A DNA stretch of 64,000 nucleotides from Parapedobacter lycopersici_A (GCF_040395035.1 NZ_JBEBRB010000006.1:24647-88646), one strand, 5' to 3'; shown: positions 1 to 9,161, counted from the stretch's first letter. A program made the numbers and translations. Notes: generated by a model not told the origin, from the sequence alone.

Positions 1-910
1 TGGGGCGAAGCCGTTTGACATGCCATAGGTGAAAATATTCATGGGCCACCAAACCGAGGAATCCCACATAGGAACGTTCGTTCTGGTAGCCGTTGCGACT
101 GGCGCCCAGCACGGTTGAATTGAGGTGCTCCAGTCCGCCGCCGCCTGACTGGTAGTTGTGCACAATAAATACATAGCGTTTGTTGGGGTTCACACCAAAG
201 ACTCGCGTACACTCCTCAATGATGGTCGAGCAGTCGCGGATGAGCCGCTCTTTATTGTAATTGCCGCCGCCCACCATGGCTATTTCGTGGTGGACGCCGG
301 CGGCCTCGAATGTGATAATATCCTGGTTGCCGACTTCAATGGGCGAGTCAAACAGCTGATCGAAATCCGCGGCTTCGAATGTATTGGGCTTCCCGGCCAC
401 AGGTTCGAGTCCGGTCGAAACCGAAGACCACGCAGGGTGGGGGACTACGGAAATTTCCGCGGGATGATCCAGCATCCCGTCCACATACAGGAAAGTCGCC
501 GCAGGCGATAGGAATGCATGGCTGTCGTCAATAAAATTGGTGCGGACCGATACCTCAAAGCCATAAATCCGGTAGTTGATAACGATCCGGTCACTTTTAC
601 CCGAAGCAACGCGCCAGGTATTTTTATTGATTTTACTTATTTCAAGGGAACTCCCTGAAGCATCGTGTGCTGCAACACCTTCCACATGTTTGGCATACTC
701 ACGCACCAGGTATGAACCGGGTGTCCATACGGGCATTTTTACATCGATGAAATCCTTCTTCAGTCCAGAAATTTCCATTTTTATTTCGGCATAGTGTGCC
801 TGGGGTTCTTTGAAAGAAATCTCGAATCGGATGTGGGTGTTACCAAAGGCAGGGGCGGTGAAGGTGACCATAATGATAAACAGATTGGTAAAAAAATTTT
901 TCATGCTCAT
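1..910 (-). CDS. M61 family metallopeptidase (glycyl aminopeptidase-like), 5' part only
   Basis: The gene runs off the left edge, so only about 303 N-terminal codons are present. Translated on the minus strand it begins MSMKNFF followed by a hydrophobic stretch ending near AFG, a likely Sec signal peptide; ATG codons at 910 and 904 are both possible. The visible part ends in HEYFHLWHVKRLRP, with the HExxH zinc-binding motif at about residues 290-294, which is the M61 signature. Family members are exported aminopeptidases that normally also have a C-terminal PDZ domain, which would lie outside the window. A near-perfect promoter sits just upstream (929-959). Confidence 0.85.
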   Translation of the reverse strand, partial: MSMKNFFTNLFIIMVTFTAPAFGNTHIRFEISFKEPQAHYAEIKMEISGLKKDFIDVKMPVWTPGSYLVREYAKHVEGVAAHDASGSSLEISKINKNTWRVASGKSDRIVINYRIYGFEVSVRTNFIDDSHAFLSPAATFLYVDGMLDHPAEISVVPHPAWSSVSTGLEPVAGKPNTFEAADFDQLFDSPIEVGNQDIITFEAAGVHHEIAMVGGGNYNKERLIRDCSTIIEECTRVFGVNPNKRYVFIVHNYQSGGGGLEHLNSTVLGASRNGYQNERSYVGFLGLVAHEYFHLWHVKRLRP

Positions 911-928
911 GTCAGACTAGGCGTAATG

Positions 929-959
929 CAAAAGTATAAGTATAGGACGATGTGCCAAA
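929..959 (-). promoter_or_regulatory. Bacteroidota-type promoter for the M61 peptidase gene
   Basis: On the minus strand TTTG (959-956) is followed after exactly 19 bases by TACTTTTG (936-929), matching the Bacteroidota primary sigma factor consensus TTTG-N19-TAnnTTTG. The expected transcription start is near 922, giving a leader of about 12-18 bases before the ATG codons at 910 and 904. Confidence 0.7.
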
Positions 960-1020
960 GGAATTAACGGTTTTGCTGTAAAAAATGTGATACAGGTATT
1001 AATTACCCGGGTGAGAACAG

Positions 1021-1028
1021 TAGTTTTG
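1021..1028 (+). promoter_or_regulatory. -7 promoter element (TAGTTTTG) of the RND efflux operon
   Basis: TAGTTTTG matches TAnnTTTG. The upstream position at 19 bases carries TTA rather than TTG, so the -33 box is weak. Transcription would start near 1035, which argues against the in-frame ATG at 1031 and for the ATG at 1100 as the adaptor start. Confidence 0.45.
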
Positions 1029-1099
1029 ACATGTTAAGTGTGTATATTTATTATTCCTTAAAGCGGATAAAACACAGTTTAGCATGCCAGATACTAAAA

Positions 1100-2167
1100 A
1101 TGAAACGAAATTACCTTTATATTGCGATAGCGGTGGTCGCTGTGGCGTTTGTCAGTTACTTTCTGACACGTAACGGCAAGGCAAAAGTAGCCGCTCCCGA
1201 AGCGGGGCAACGGGGTGGCCCCATGACCGTGAACGCCCTTGTTGTCGAACCTCGTGCCTTTGCCAACATCATTACCCTATCGGGCTCCATCGAGCCCAAT
1301 GAACAGGTACAGATCCGGAGTGAAGTGTCGGGCATCGTACGGAGCCTTGGCTTCCAGGAAGGGTCCATGGTGCAGAAAGGCCAATTGTTGCTGCACATCG
1401 ATGATTCCGAGTTGCAGGCCCAGCTGATCCAGGCCCAAAGCCGTGAAAAACTCGCAGAAGATAACGAAAACCGGGCGCGGCTGCTGCTGGAGAAGGAAGC
1501 CATCAGCCAGCAGGAATACGACGTGGCCCATGCGGACCATGAATCGGCTAAGGCGCAAACGGCATTGATCCGTGCGCAGATCGCCAAAACAACTGTCCGT
1601 GCGCCGTTCAGCGGCAAAGTAGGACTTCGGTCGGTCTCCGAAGGAGAATACCTTACGCCCACTACCGTAGTGGCCAACCTACTGAGCATCAATCCGGTAA
1701 AAATCCTGTTCTCCGTGCCGGAGAAATACAGTACGCAGATCCTCGACGGGCAGGACCTTAAATTTTCGGTCAGTGGTTCAGACGCCAAGTACGATGCGAA
1801 GATTTACGCCATTGAACCCGGAGTCGATCCGGCAACGCGCACGATCAGCATCCGTGCGCTGGCCAACAATCCCGGGGGACGGTTATTCCCGGGTTCGTTT
1901 GCCCGCATTGAATTGCCGCTGGAGCGCATCGACACGGCGGTGCTGATCCCTACACAGGCAGTGATTCCCGTACAGAATGGGAAACAGGTTTACCTATTTA
2001 AAGATGGCCAGGCAAAGGCCACGCCGGTGGAAGCGGAAAACCGAACGGCCAGCGAGGTGTTGGTTAACGAAGGGATCGCCATTGGCGATACGGTGCTGGT
2101 CTCCGGCCTGATGTCGTTGGCCGACGGTACCCCGGTACAGGTCGATCTAGTTGAATCAAATAATTAA
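1100..2167 (+). CDS. RND efflux periplasmic adaptor (HlyD/MFP family)
   Basis: This 355-residue membrane fusion protein links the inner-membrane RND pump to the outer-membrane channel. It starts MKRNYLY with one N-terminal membrane anchor (about residues 5-22). A lipoyl-like half (SGIVRSLGFQEGSMVQKGQ), a central alpha-hairpin rich in Ala, Glu and Gln, the second lipoyl half (TTVRAPFSGKVG) and a beta-barrel region follow in the usual order. I chose the ATG at 1100 over an in-frame ATG at 1031 because the longer version adds a poorly matching N-terminus and begins at the promoter. The pump gene follows after 6 bases, so the two are co-transcribed. Substrate is not predictable. Confidence 0.92.
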   Translation: MKRNYLYIAIAVVAVAFVSYFLTRNGKAKVAAPEAGQRGGPMTVNALVVEPRAFANIITLSGSIEPNEQVQIRSEVSGIVRSLGFQEGSMVQKGQLLLHIDDSELQAQLIQAQSREKLAEDNENRARLLLEKEAISQQEYDVAHADHESAKAQTALIRAQIAKTTVRAPFSGKVGLRSVSEGEYLTPTTVVANLLSINPVKILFSVPEKYSTQILDGQDLKFSVSGSDAKYDAKIYAIEPGVDPATRTISIRALANNPGGRLFPGSFARIELPLERIDTAVLIPTQAVIPVQNGKQVYLFKDGQAKATPVEAENRTASEVLVNEGIAIGDTVLVSGLMSLADGTPVQVDLVESNN

Positions 2168-2173
2168 CCGACG

Positions 2174-5100
2174 ATGAGTTTATCCTCCACCAGTATTAAA
2201 AGGCCCGTGCTGACCATCGTGATGAGTTTGATGCTCATCCTCTTCGGTATTATTGGCTATACATTTCTGGGCGTCCGGGAATTCCCGTCGATCGATCCCC
2301 CGATTGTGTCCGTGCGAACCAGTTATTCGGGGGCGAATCCCGATATTATCGAGTCGCAGATTACAGAGCCGCTGGAACGGTCCATCAATCAGATTGACGG
2401 CATCCGCAACATTTCCTCAACCAGCAGCCAGGGGTCAAGCCGCATCAACATCGAATTTTTACTGAGCAAAGACCTCGAGGAAGCGGCCAATGACGTTCGC
2501 GATAAGGTATCACAGGCGATGCGGAGCCTGCCGCAGGACATCGACGCGCCTCCGGTGGTTTCGAAGGAGGATGCGGATTCCGAACCGATCATTGTCATGA
2601 CGGCCCGGAGTGAATCGCGCTCACCGCTCGACCTTGGGGATATTGCCGACAACGTACTGGCCCAGCGGTTACAGACCCTGCCGGGAATCAGTTCGGTGCA
2701 GATCTGGGGAGAAAAGCGCTATTCCATGCGGTTATGGATCGATCCGATGCGGCTGGCTGCATATGGCCTGACGCCACTGGACGTACGGAACGCATTGAAC
2801 CGGCAGAATGTGGAACTGCCATCGGGGAAAATTATCGGGGATAATACGGAACTGACCATTAAAACGATCGGCAACCTTACCACGGAAACGGAATTCAATG
2901 ACCTGATCATCAAATCCGATGGCGACCGTATCATCCGGTTCAGCGACGTCGGCAGTGCCGTGCTCGGTCCGCAGAACCTGGAAACCGAATTCCGGGAATC
3001 GGGTACTCCGATGGTGGCGCTGGCAATCATCCCTCAGCCGGGGACGAATTACATCGATATTGCGGATGCATTTTATGAACGCATGGAACAGCTCAAAAAC
3101 GAGGTGCCCGCCGATGTGCAGCTGGATATCGCGATGGATAACACGCTGTTTATCAAAAAATCTGTTCTGGAAGTCGCTGAAACGATATTGATTGCCCTGG
3201 TGCTGGTGATTCTGATTATCTTTCTGTTCTTCCGGAATTGGGGAATTGCCATCCGGCCGCTGATCGATATCCCGGTTTCGTTGATCGCCACTTTTTTTGT
3301 CATGTATTTATGTGGTTTCTCCATTAACGTGCTGACTTTGCTGGCCATTGTATTGGCCACCGGATTGGTAGTGGATGATGGGATTGTGGTCACCGAGAAC
3401 ATCTATAAGAAAGTGGAAGAGGGGATGTCGCCCATCCAAGCGGCCATCAAAGGGGCTAATGAGATTTTTTTCGCGGTTATCTCGATCTCCGTTACGCTGG
3501 CAGCAGTCTTTTTGCCGGTCATGTTTATGGAAGGCTTTGTGGGGCGGCTGTTCCGGGAGTTTGGCGTAGTCATCGCATCGGCCGTACTCATATCGGCATT
3601 TGTATCGCTGACCCTGACACCCATGCTCAATGCTTACCTGATCCGGAGTGAAGGGCCTAAACATTCCAGGTTCTATCATTTTACCGAACCATACTTTGAA
3701 AAGATGACAACGGGATATGCAGCTTCCCTGCGCCGGTTCATGCATGTCAAATGGCTGAGCTTTCCCATCCTGGCAATCTGCTTTGGGCTGATTGCCTGGT
3801 TTTGGGTACACCTGCGGAAGGAAACGGCGCCTTATGAAGACCGGGGGGCAATCAATGCCAGTATTACGGCCCCGGAAGGAAGTACATTTGAGTATATGGA
3901 CCGGTTCATGCTGAAACTCATGACACTAGTGAATGACTCGGTACCCGAAAAAGTGGTTAATATGGTCAATACCTCACCCGGTTTCTCCGGTACGGGATCG
4001 CCCAATACGGGGCGGATGCGCATTGTACTGGTGCCGCCGGATGAACGGGTGCGCTCGCAGGATGAAATTGCCGAGGCGCTGAGCCGGCAAACCCACCGGT
4101 TCACCGAGGCCCGTACGTTTATCTCACAGCAACCCACCATTTCGGTGAGCCGCCGCGCGGGCATGCCCATCCAATACATTATCCAGGCACCCAATTTTGA
4201 AAAACTGGAAGAAAAAATCCCTGAGTTTATGCGATTGGCGACGGTTGATCCGGCGTTTGAAAATGTGGATGTTAACCTGAAGTTTAACCGGCCGGAACTG
4301 AATGTCAGCATCAATCGGGAAAAGGCACAGAGCCTCGGGGTTTCCGTGCTGGATGTTGCGCAAACGTTGCAGCTATCGCTCAGCGGCCAGCGTTTTGCTT
4401 ATTTTATTATGAATGGCAAACAGTATGAGGTCATTGGCCAGTTTATGGATCAGGACCGGAGTTCGCCGTTTGATCTGGCTACAATATCGGTGCGTAACGC
4501 AGCGGGTGAATTGGTACAGCTGGATAACCTGGTGAGCCTCGCTGAACACAGCAGCCCGCCGCAGCTGTATCATAACAACCGGTTTATGTCGGCTACGGTT
4601 TCTGCATCCCTCGCCCGGGGGCATACGATTGAAGATGGAATCAGCGCGATGGATAGCATCGCCAGCAAGGTGCTTGATGATAGCTTTTCAACGGATCTGG
4701 GTGGTGAATCACGCGATTTTACGGAAAGCAGTTCCAACACGGCGTTTGCGTTCGGACTGGCGTTATTGCTGGTATACTTGATCCTGGCGGCGCAGTTTGA
4801 AAGCTTTTTGGACCCATTTATTATCATCCTGACCGTTCCCATGGCGGTTGCGGGCGCCATGCTCTCGTTATGGCTTACCGGCGAATCATGGAATGTGTTC
4901 AGCCAGATCGGTACGATCATGCTCATCGGGCTGGTTACGAAAAACGGAATATTGATTGTGGAGTTTGCCAATCAGCTGAAAGAGAAGGGTGTGCCATTGA
5001 AACAGGCCATTGTGGAGGCCGCCGAGGCACGGCTGCGGCCTATTTTGATGACAAGTCTGGCCATTGCACTCGGTGCATTGCCGATTGCCCTGGCATTGGG

Positions 5101-5287
5101 CGCTGCGGCCACAAGCCGCATCGGCATGGGGGTGGTTATCGTGGGGGGAACCCTGTTTTCATTGATCCTTACCCTTTATGTTATTCCGGCCGTGTATGCC
5201 ATGTGGTCGAGGGAATACAAGGCAAACCGCGAACTGCAGGAGGCGGAAAAGGTGGAACAAGAGGTGGTAAGTATGACCCACGCCTAG
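2174..5287 (+). CDS. RND family efflux permease (HAE1/AcrB-like)
   Basis: At 1037 residues this is full length for the AcrB family of proton-driven exporters in the inner membrane. The N-terminus begins with a membrane helix after SIKRPVLTIVMS, two large periplasmic loops are present, and twelve membrane segments are expected. The proton-relay residues are visible: the Asp pair D401-D402 in TGLVVDDG of helix 4 and K923 in GLVTKNGIL of helix 10. The C-terminal tail is short and charged. It sits between the adaptor gene (6 bases upstream) and the TolC-like gene, forming a complete tripartite system. Drug versus other substrate cannot be told from sequence alone. Confidence 0.95.
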   Translation: MSLSSTSIKRPVLTIVMSLMLILFGIIGYTFLGVREFPSIDPPIVSVRTSYSGANPDIIESQITEPLERSINQIDGIRNISSTSSQGSSRINIEFLLSKDLEEAANDVRDKVSQAMRSLPQDIDAPPVVSKEDADSEPIIVMTARSESRSPLDLGDIADNVLAQRLQTLPGISSVQIWGEKRYSMRLWIDPMRLAAYGLTPLDVRNALNRQNVELPSGKIIGDNTELTIKTIGNLTTETEFNDLIIKSDGDRIIRFSDVGSAVLGPQNLETEFRESGTPMVALAIIPQPGTNYIDIADAFYERMEQLKNEVPADVQLDIAMDNTLFIKKSVLEVAETILIALVLVILIIFLFFRNWGIAIRPLIDIPVSLIATFFVMYLCGFSINVLTLLAIVLATGLVVDDGIVVTENIYKKVEEGMSPIQAAIKGANEIFFAVISISVTLAAVFLPVMFMEGFVGRLFREFGVVIASAVLISAFVSLTLTPMLNAYLIRSEGPKHSRFYHFTEPYFEKMTTGYAASLRRFMHVKWLSFPILAICFGLIAWFWVHLRKETAPYEDRGAINASITAPEGSTFEYMDRFMLKLMTLVNDSVPEKVVNMVNTSPGFSGTGSPNTGRMRIVLVPPDERVRSQDEIAEALSRQTHRFTEARTFISQQPTISVSRRAGMPIQYIIQAPNFEKLEEKIPEFMRLATVDPAFENVDVNLKFNRPELNVSINREKAQSLGVSVLDVAQTLQLSLSGQRFAYFIMNGKQYEVIGQFMDQDRSSPFDLATISVRNAAGELVQLDNLVSLAEHSSPPQLYHNNRFMSATVSASLARGHTIEDGISAMDSIASKVLDDSFSTDLGGESRDFTESSSNTAFAFGLALLLVYLILAAQFESFLDPFIIILTVPMAVAGAMLSLWLTGESWNVFSQIGTIMLIGLVTKNGILIVEFANQLKEKGVPLKQAIVEAAEARLRPILMTSLAIALGALPIALALGAAATSRIGMGVVIVGGTLFSLILTLYVIPAVYAMWSREYKANRELQEAEKVEQEVVSMTHA

Positions 5288-5321
5288 TTGAAACGAGATG
5301 GATAGACGGCCTGATTCTTTG

Positions 5322-6629
5322 ATGATAATGAAGATATTATTGTGTTGTGCCCTGCTGGTGTTCCCTTTTTTGGGAAAGACCCAGTCGATCATGACGTTGA
5401 ACGAAGCCATTGCATTGGCACTCGAAAGCAATTATGACATCCAACTGGTGTCGACCGATGTTGCTGTTGCCGAAAATAATGTAAACATCGGTAACGCGGG
5501 GATGCTGCCGACCGTCAGCGCTGATGTGTCGGCCGCTGCGGGCATCCAGAATACCACGCAGACACTGCTGGATGGCGAGACCCGCTCGGTGCGTAACGGC
5601 GAGAGCCACTCCAGTGCCTACGGAGTGAGCCTGGACTGGACCATATTCGATGGCATGCGGATGTTTACCCGTTACGAGCAACTGAAGGCCTTCAGGGCCC
5701 TGGGTGAGGCCAACCTGCAGGCTTCCATCCTGAATACGGTGTATGAGGTTGTCAGTAATTATTTCAACCTCGTGCATCAGAAACAGCTGATTGCAGCCAC
5801 GCAAACTGCATTGGAACTGTCGGCCTTCCGGTTACAGACGGCGCAGAATCAGTATCAGATCGGGCGCGCGTCCAAGCTGGAGGTGTTGGCGGCCCGCGTC
5901 GACCTGAATACGGACACCACGAATCTGCTGCGTCAGCGCGACCTGTATAACAGTGCCCATGTCCGGCTCAATGAACTGCTGGGTCGCGCTGTGGACACGG
6001 ATTTCGGCGTGGTGGATACGGTGATTATTTCTCGCGATGTGCATTATGAAGACTTATTGCTTTCAGCACATAACCAGAACCCGACATTACAGTCAGCACA
6101 GATTAACCAGCGAATCAACGAGCTTGAACTTAAGCTGGTAAAAGGCAATCGCTATCCCGTAGTCAATGTTTCCTCGGCCTATACCCGGTCCCGTTCACGT
6201 ACAGAACTTGGGTTTTCCACACAGTCAAAGAACAATAATTTTAATTACGGCATTACCGCTTCCGTCAACCTGTTTAACGGATTTTTACAGCGGCGGAATG
6301 AACAGAATGCCGAGTTGGGCATTGAATCGGCCACTATCCTGGTTGATCAGGTGAAAAAAAATATTGAAGCACAGCTTCTTACTGCATTCCAGACGTATCT
6401 GATGAACCTCGATCTCGTCCGGCTGGAGGCAAATAATCGGGCCATTGCCCAGGAGAATATGGATATTACGCTGGAGAAATTTAAACTGGGCAGTATTGCG
6501 CCGCTGGAATTCCGGGAAGCACAGCGTAATTTCGTGGATGCCAGTGCACGGTACAGCACCGCGCAGTACCAGGCGAAGCTGGCTGAAATATCCCTGCACC
6601 AGATTGCCGGTGCCCTGAAAATGGAGTAG
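5322..6629 (+). CDS. TolC family outer-membrane channel of the RND operon
   Basis: About 435 residues, beginning MIMKILLCCALLVFPF, a clear signal peptide that ends near KTQS. The start at 5322 (or 5328) is preferred over an in-frame ATG at 5298 because the signal peptide then begins correctly. The body shows the two-fold internal repeat of outer-membrane efflux proteins: each half begins with a motif like LNEAIALALESNYDIQ and contains long alpha-hairpin segments rich in Ala, Asn and Gln. It follows the pump gene by 34 bases and would supply the exit duct. A hairpin after the stop probably ends the operon. Confidence 0.92.
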   Translation: MIMKILLCCALLVFPFLGKTQSIMTLNEAIALALESNYDIQLVSTDVAVAENNVNIGNAGMLPTVSADVSAAAGIQNTTQTLLDGETRSVRNGESHSSAYGVSLDWTIFDGMRMFTRYEQLKAFRALGEANLQASILNTVYEVVSNYFNLVHQKQLIAATQTALELSAFRLQTAQNQYQIGRASKLEVLAARVDLNTDTTNLLRQRDLYNSAHVRLNELLGRAVDTDFGVVDTVIISRDVHYEDLLLSAHNQNPTLQSAQINQRINELELKLVKGNRYPVVNVSSAYTRSRSRTELGFSTQSKNNNFNYGITASVNLFNGFLQRRNEQNAELGIESATILVDQVKKNIEAQLLTAFQTYLMNLDLVRLEANNRAIAQENMDITLEKFKLGSIAPLEFREAQRNFVDASARYSTAQYQAKLAEISLHQIAGALKME

Positions 6630-6631
6630 AA

Positions 6632-6680
6632 TACCGGTACTTGTGCCCGGAAAAATCGTTTTTCCCGGTACTATACCGGA
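6632..6680 (+). terminator. Imperfect hairpin ending the RND operon
   Basis: Just after the TolC stop, TACCGGTAC...CCGGAAAAA is mirrored by TTTTTCCCGGTAC...ACCGG around a TCG loop. The inner stem is A/T then G/C, with an outer ACCGG pair. There is no long U-tract after it, so efficiency is uncertain. Confidence 0.5.
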
Positions 6681-6738
6681 ACACCGTTCCCCGTACGCGA
6701 AGACCCGGACATGCGCTGTGTTTTCTTCTTTTTTTGTG

Positions 6739-6746
6739 TAAATTTG
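6739..6746 (+). promoter_or_regulatory. -7 element (TAAATTTG) upstream of the BadF-type kinase
   Basis: TAAATTTG fits TAnnTTTG and lies 51 bases before the ATG at 6798. Upstream sequence is T-rich but lacks a TTTG at the 19-20 base distance, so only the -7 half is supported. Confidence 0.4.
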
Positions 6747-6797
6747 TGTTAACAATTGTTCGTTATAAAGCTAACTGGCTAAATAGTTGAGGGTTCA

Positions 6798-7670
6798 ATG
6801 ATATTAGTTGCTGATAGTGGTTCTTCACAATCGGATTGGATGCTGGCCCTGCCTGACGGCAACACGTTGTCGTTTACGACGAAGGGGCTTAATCCTTTTT
6901 TTGTGAATGAAAAGGAAATCGCTAAGATTATCCAGCATGTGCCGGATATTCAACCTTATATGGATCACATTGGGGAAGTGTATTTTTTTGGCTCCGGCTG
7001 TTCCAGTCCGGATCGGCGTGAGCTGGTATCCAATGCGCTATCACCGCTGTTTGCCAACGCATTTATTTCTGTCGAAACGGAGCTGATCGGTGCGGCATAT
7101 GCAACATGTGGCGACCGGAAAGGGTACATTGCTACCCTGGGAACCGGGTCCGATGTAAGTTTCTTCGACGGGAAAGAGGTGTTACCTACCCGTCAGGGTG
7201 TGGGCTATGTCCTCGGCGACGAGGGTTCCGGTGTGTGGTTTGGTAAAAAGCTGATTACGGGATTCCTGTATCAGACCATGCCCGCTGATCTGCGGGATAG
7301 CTTTGACGCGCGATTCCGCCTGAATAAGGAGGCCGTTATAAAAAATGTATACCAACGGGCCTCTCCTAATGTATACCTGGCTTCGTTCGCACCATTTATG
7401 AGCGACCACGCTGACCACCCCTATATCGATGGGATATTACGGGATGGGTTCCGGGAGTTTGTGATGACCAATATCAAACCCTTTCCGGATTACCGCGATT
7501 ACGTATGCCATTTTGTGGGAGCTATTGCCTTTTATTTCCGTGACCAGTTACGTCAGGTCTGTGAACAATACGGGGTTAAGGCCGGGAAAATACTCAAGAG
7601 TCCCATCGAGGAATTGTTCAAGTTTATCGTTGAACGTGAACATTACTACGAAACACAGCCTAATCCTTAG
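6798..7670 (+). CDS. BadF/BadG-type ATPase, N-acetylglucosamine kinase-like
   Basis: This 290-residue protein belongs to the actin-like ATPase fold. It starts with the phosphate-binding loop MILVADSGSSQSDW, has the second phosphate motif GTGSDVSFFDGKEV and an adenosine-side motif GDEGSGVWFGKKL. Eukaryotic GlcNAc kinase and bacterial homologues share this layout and length, and Bacteroidota copies are usually labelled N-acetylglucosamine kinase or BadF/BadG/BcrA/BcrD ATPase. No subunit of a benzoyl-CoA reductase or 2-hydroxyacyl dehydratase is nearby, which favours sugar kinase. The actual substrate is an inference. The glutathione peroxidase gene follows after 43 bases and may be separately transcribed. 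Confidence 0.8.
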   Translation: MILVADSGSSQSDWMLALPDGNTLSFTTKGLNPFFVNEKEIAKIIQHVPDIQPYMDHIGEVYFFGSGCSSPDRRELVSNALSPLFANAFISVETELIGAAYATCGDRKGYIATLGTGSDVSFFDGKEVLPTRQGVGYVLGDEGSGVWFGKKLITGFLYQTMPADLRDSFDARFRLNKEAVIKNVYQRASPNVYLASFAPFMSDHADHPYIDGILRDGFREFVMTNIKPFPDYRDYVCHFVGAIAFYFRDQLRQVCEQYGVKAGKILKSPIEELFKFIVEREHYYETQPNP

Positions 7671-7713
7671 GGATTAGCCGCAATAACACATGATTAATTA
7701 AATACGTAAAGCA

Positions 7714-8226
7714 ATGAAATGGTTATCATTATTATTAAGCATGTCGGTGATGGCATCTGCCGATAATGTGCATCAGTTTACGGTTACATCCGTAGAAGGC
7801 CAACCGATTCAACTGTCCCAATATAAGGGCAAGAAAATCCTGATTGTGAATACGGCTTCGGAATGTGGTTTTACCAAGCAATATGCGGGACTACAGGAAC
7901 TGGCCGAGCAGTATGCGGATAAGGTGGTGGTGATTGGCTTCCCGGCAAATAATTTCGGGGGGCAGGAGCCAGGGAGTAATGCGGAAATCCTGGGATTCTG
8001 CCAGAAGAATTTCGGCGTAACTTTTCCGCTGGCGGAAAAGAGCAGCGTGAAAGGCGCAGATATTTCACCCTTGTTCCAATACCTCATTACGGCGAGCAAC
8101 CCGGATTTCACAGGCGAAATCAAATGGAATTTTGAGAAATTCCTGATTGATGAACAAGGGAATCTGGTTCACCGGTTCCGATCCGACGTAGAGCCCATGA
8201 GTCTGGAGCTGACCAGCAAACTTTAG
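7714..8226 (+). CDS. Glutathione peroxidase family protein (thiol peroxidase type)
   Basis: A 170-residue peroxidase that reduces hydroperoxides. The N-terminus (MKWLSLLLSMSVMASA) looks like a signal peptide, so it may act in the periplasm. The catalytic tetrad is visible: peroxidatic C51 in NTASECGFT, Q84 in NFGGQEPG, and W138-N139 in WNFEKFLID. C96 is a candidate resolving cysteine, as in thioredoxin-dependent members. The enzyme carries Cys and no selenocysteine codon. Bacterial members of this family mostly use thioredoxin in spite of the name. A strong hairpin follows the stop. Confidence 0.92.
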   Translation: MKWLSLLLSMSVMASADNVHQFTVTSVEGQPIQLSQYKGKKILIVNTASECGFTKQYAGLQELAEQYADKVVVIGFPANNFGGQEPGSNAEILGFCQKNFGVTFPLAEKSSVKGADISPLFQYLITASNPDFTGEIKWNFEKFLIDEQGNLVHRFRSDVEPMSLELTSKL

Positions 8227-8248
8227 TCCGGGCACAATACAAAATGAT

Positions 8249-8275
8249 GAAGCCTCCTGATGGGCAGGAGGCTTC
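8249..8275 (+). terminator. Strong hairpin between convergent gpx and tdk genes
   Basis: GAAGCCTCCTG (8249-8259) and CAGGAGGCTTC (8265-8275) form a perfect 11-bp stem with a 5-base loop. It follows the peroxidase stop by 22 bases. There is no U-tract after it on the plus strand; A/T-rich sequence begins a few bases later. It could stop readthrough from either side. Confidence 0.6.
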
Positions 8276-8302
8276 AAACTAACCAATTATAAACCTAAAA
8301 TT

Positions 8303-8407
8303 ATGAAAAGTCTTCGTTTAGGGATTGCCGGTTTGTTACCTGCCATCCTTTGGTACAAAGATACACGCAATATTTTGGGTAGCCTGATTTTTTATGTTAA
8401 TTTTTGT
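8303..8407 (+). other. Possible 34-codon ORF or remnant after the terminator
   Basis: After the hairpin comes an A/T-rich stretch and ATGAAAAGTCTTCG, opening an ORF of 34 sense codons that begins MKSLRLGIAGLL and ends VNFC. A positive start followed by hydrophobic residues is signal-peptide-like, but the rest does not resemble a mature protein and it meets the tdk 3' end. It could be the 5' remnant of a lost exported-protein gene or chance. Confidence 0.2.
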
Positions 8408-8985
8408 TAAACAAGTTGATAAAAGCAGACCCTGCAGCGTGGTTCATAACTCTCTCTTTCGCCCAGCAGTAGCTTTTCGTCATTATCGGCAATCCGGAAC
8501 GAATAGTTTGCCGGCGCGCCGCACTGCATACACACCGCGTGCACTTTGGTGACATGCTCGGCAATTGCCATCAGTGCCGGGATCGGGCCAAAGGGCCGAC
8601 CCTTGAAATCCATGTCTAACCCTGCCACGATCACACGGATACCTTGATTAGCTAGGGTGTTGCATACACCGGGCAGCCCGTCATCAAAAAACTGCGCTTC
8701 ATCAATGCCCACAACCCTGATTGCGCTGTCGAGCGATAAAATATCCGATGCATGGCTTACCGATTTTGACCTAAGACTGTTACTGTCGTGGGAAATGACG
8801 TCGGCTGCATGGTACCGGGTATCGGTCGTGGGTTTGAAAACTGCGACATCAAGACGAGCGAGCTGTGCCCGGCGCATCCGGCGGATAAGTTCTTCGGTCT
8901 TTCCCGAGAACATAGACCCACAGATGACTTCAATGCTGCCGTACCGCGCATCATTATGCATAAAACGATGTTCTGAAAATAACAT
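8407..8985 (-). CDS. tdk: Thymidine kinase
   Basis: This 192-residue enzyme phosphorylates thymidine to dTMP in the salvage pathway. Visible features are the P-loop GSMFSGKTEELI near the N-terminus, the Walker B/lasso start GIDEAQFFDD, and two cysteine pairs (CMQCGAP and CRVC) that bind structural zinc in type II thymidine kinases. I chose the ATG at 8985 (MLFSEHRF) because an earlier in-frame start at 9036 adds 17 residues absent from the usual 190-205 residue family length. It is convergent with the peroxidase gene. Confidence 0.95.
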   Translation of the reverse strand: MLFSEHRFMHNDARYGSIEVICGSMFSGKTEELIRRMRRAQLARLDVAVFKPTTDTRYHAADVISHDSNSLRSKSVSHASDILSLDSAIRVVGIDEAQFFDDGLPGVCNTLANQGIRVIVAGLDMDFKGRPFGPIPALMAIAEHVTKVHAVCMQCGAPANYSFRIADNDEKLLLGERESYEPRCRVCFYQLV

Positions 8986-9098
8986 GGTGCAGGGTTTTAT
9001 CAACCCGCTTATGCCTTTGCTGTGATGCAGGAGCATAAACGGAACCGCTAATATCCAAATTAATATTAAATTTCATCAATTAAGGTGCCGCTTTTGAC

Positions 9099-9129
9099 TT
9101 GTATATAAACGCAAGTTTAACTAAGTTTG
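9099..9129 (+). promoter_or_regulatory. Promoter of the acidic protein gene
   Basis: TTG (9099-9101) and TAAGTTTG (9122-9129) are separated by 20 bases, a good match to the Bacteroidota consensus. The predicted transcription start near 9136 lies 26 bases before the ATG at 9162, and rules out the in-frame TTG at 9099 as a translation start. Confidence 0.6.
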
Positions 9130-9161
9130 ATGGATATTCAAATGTGTACATAATCAATGAT

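Noticed and set aside
7660..7677. CTAATCC/GGATTAG hairpin over the kinase stop codon
   Set aside because: Only 7 bp with no U-tract; not convincing as a terminator.
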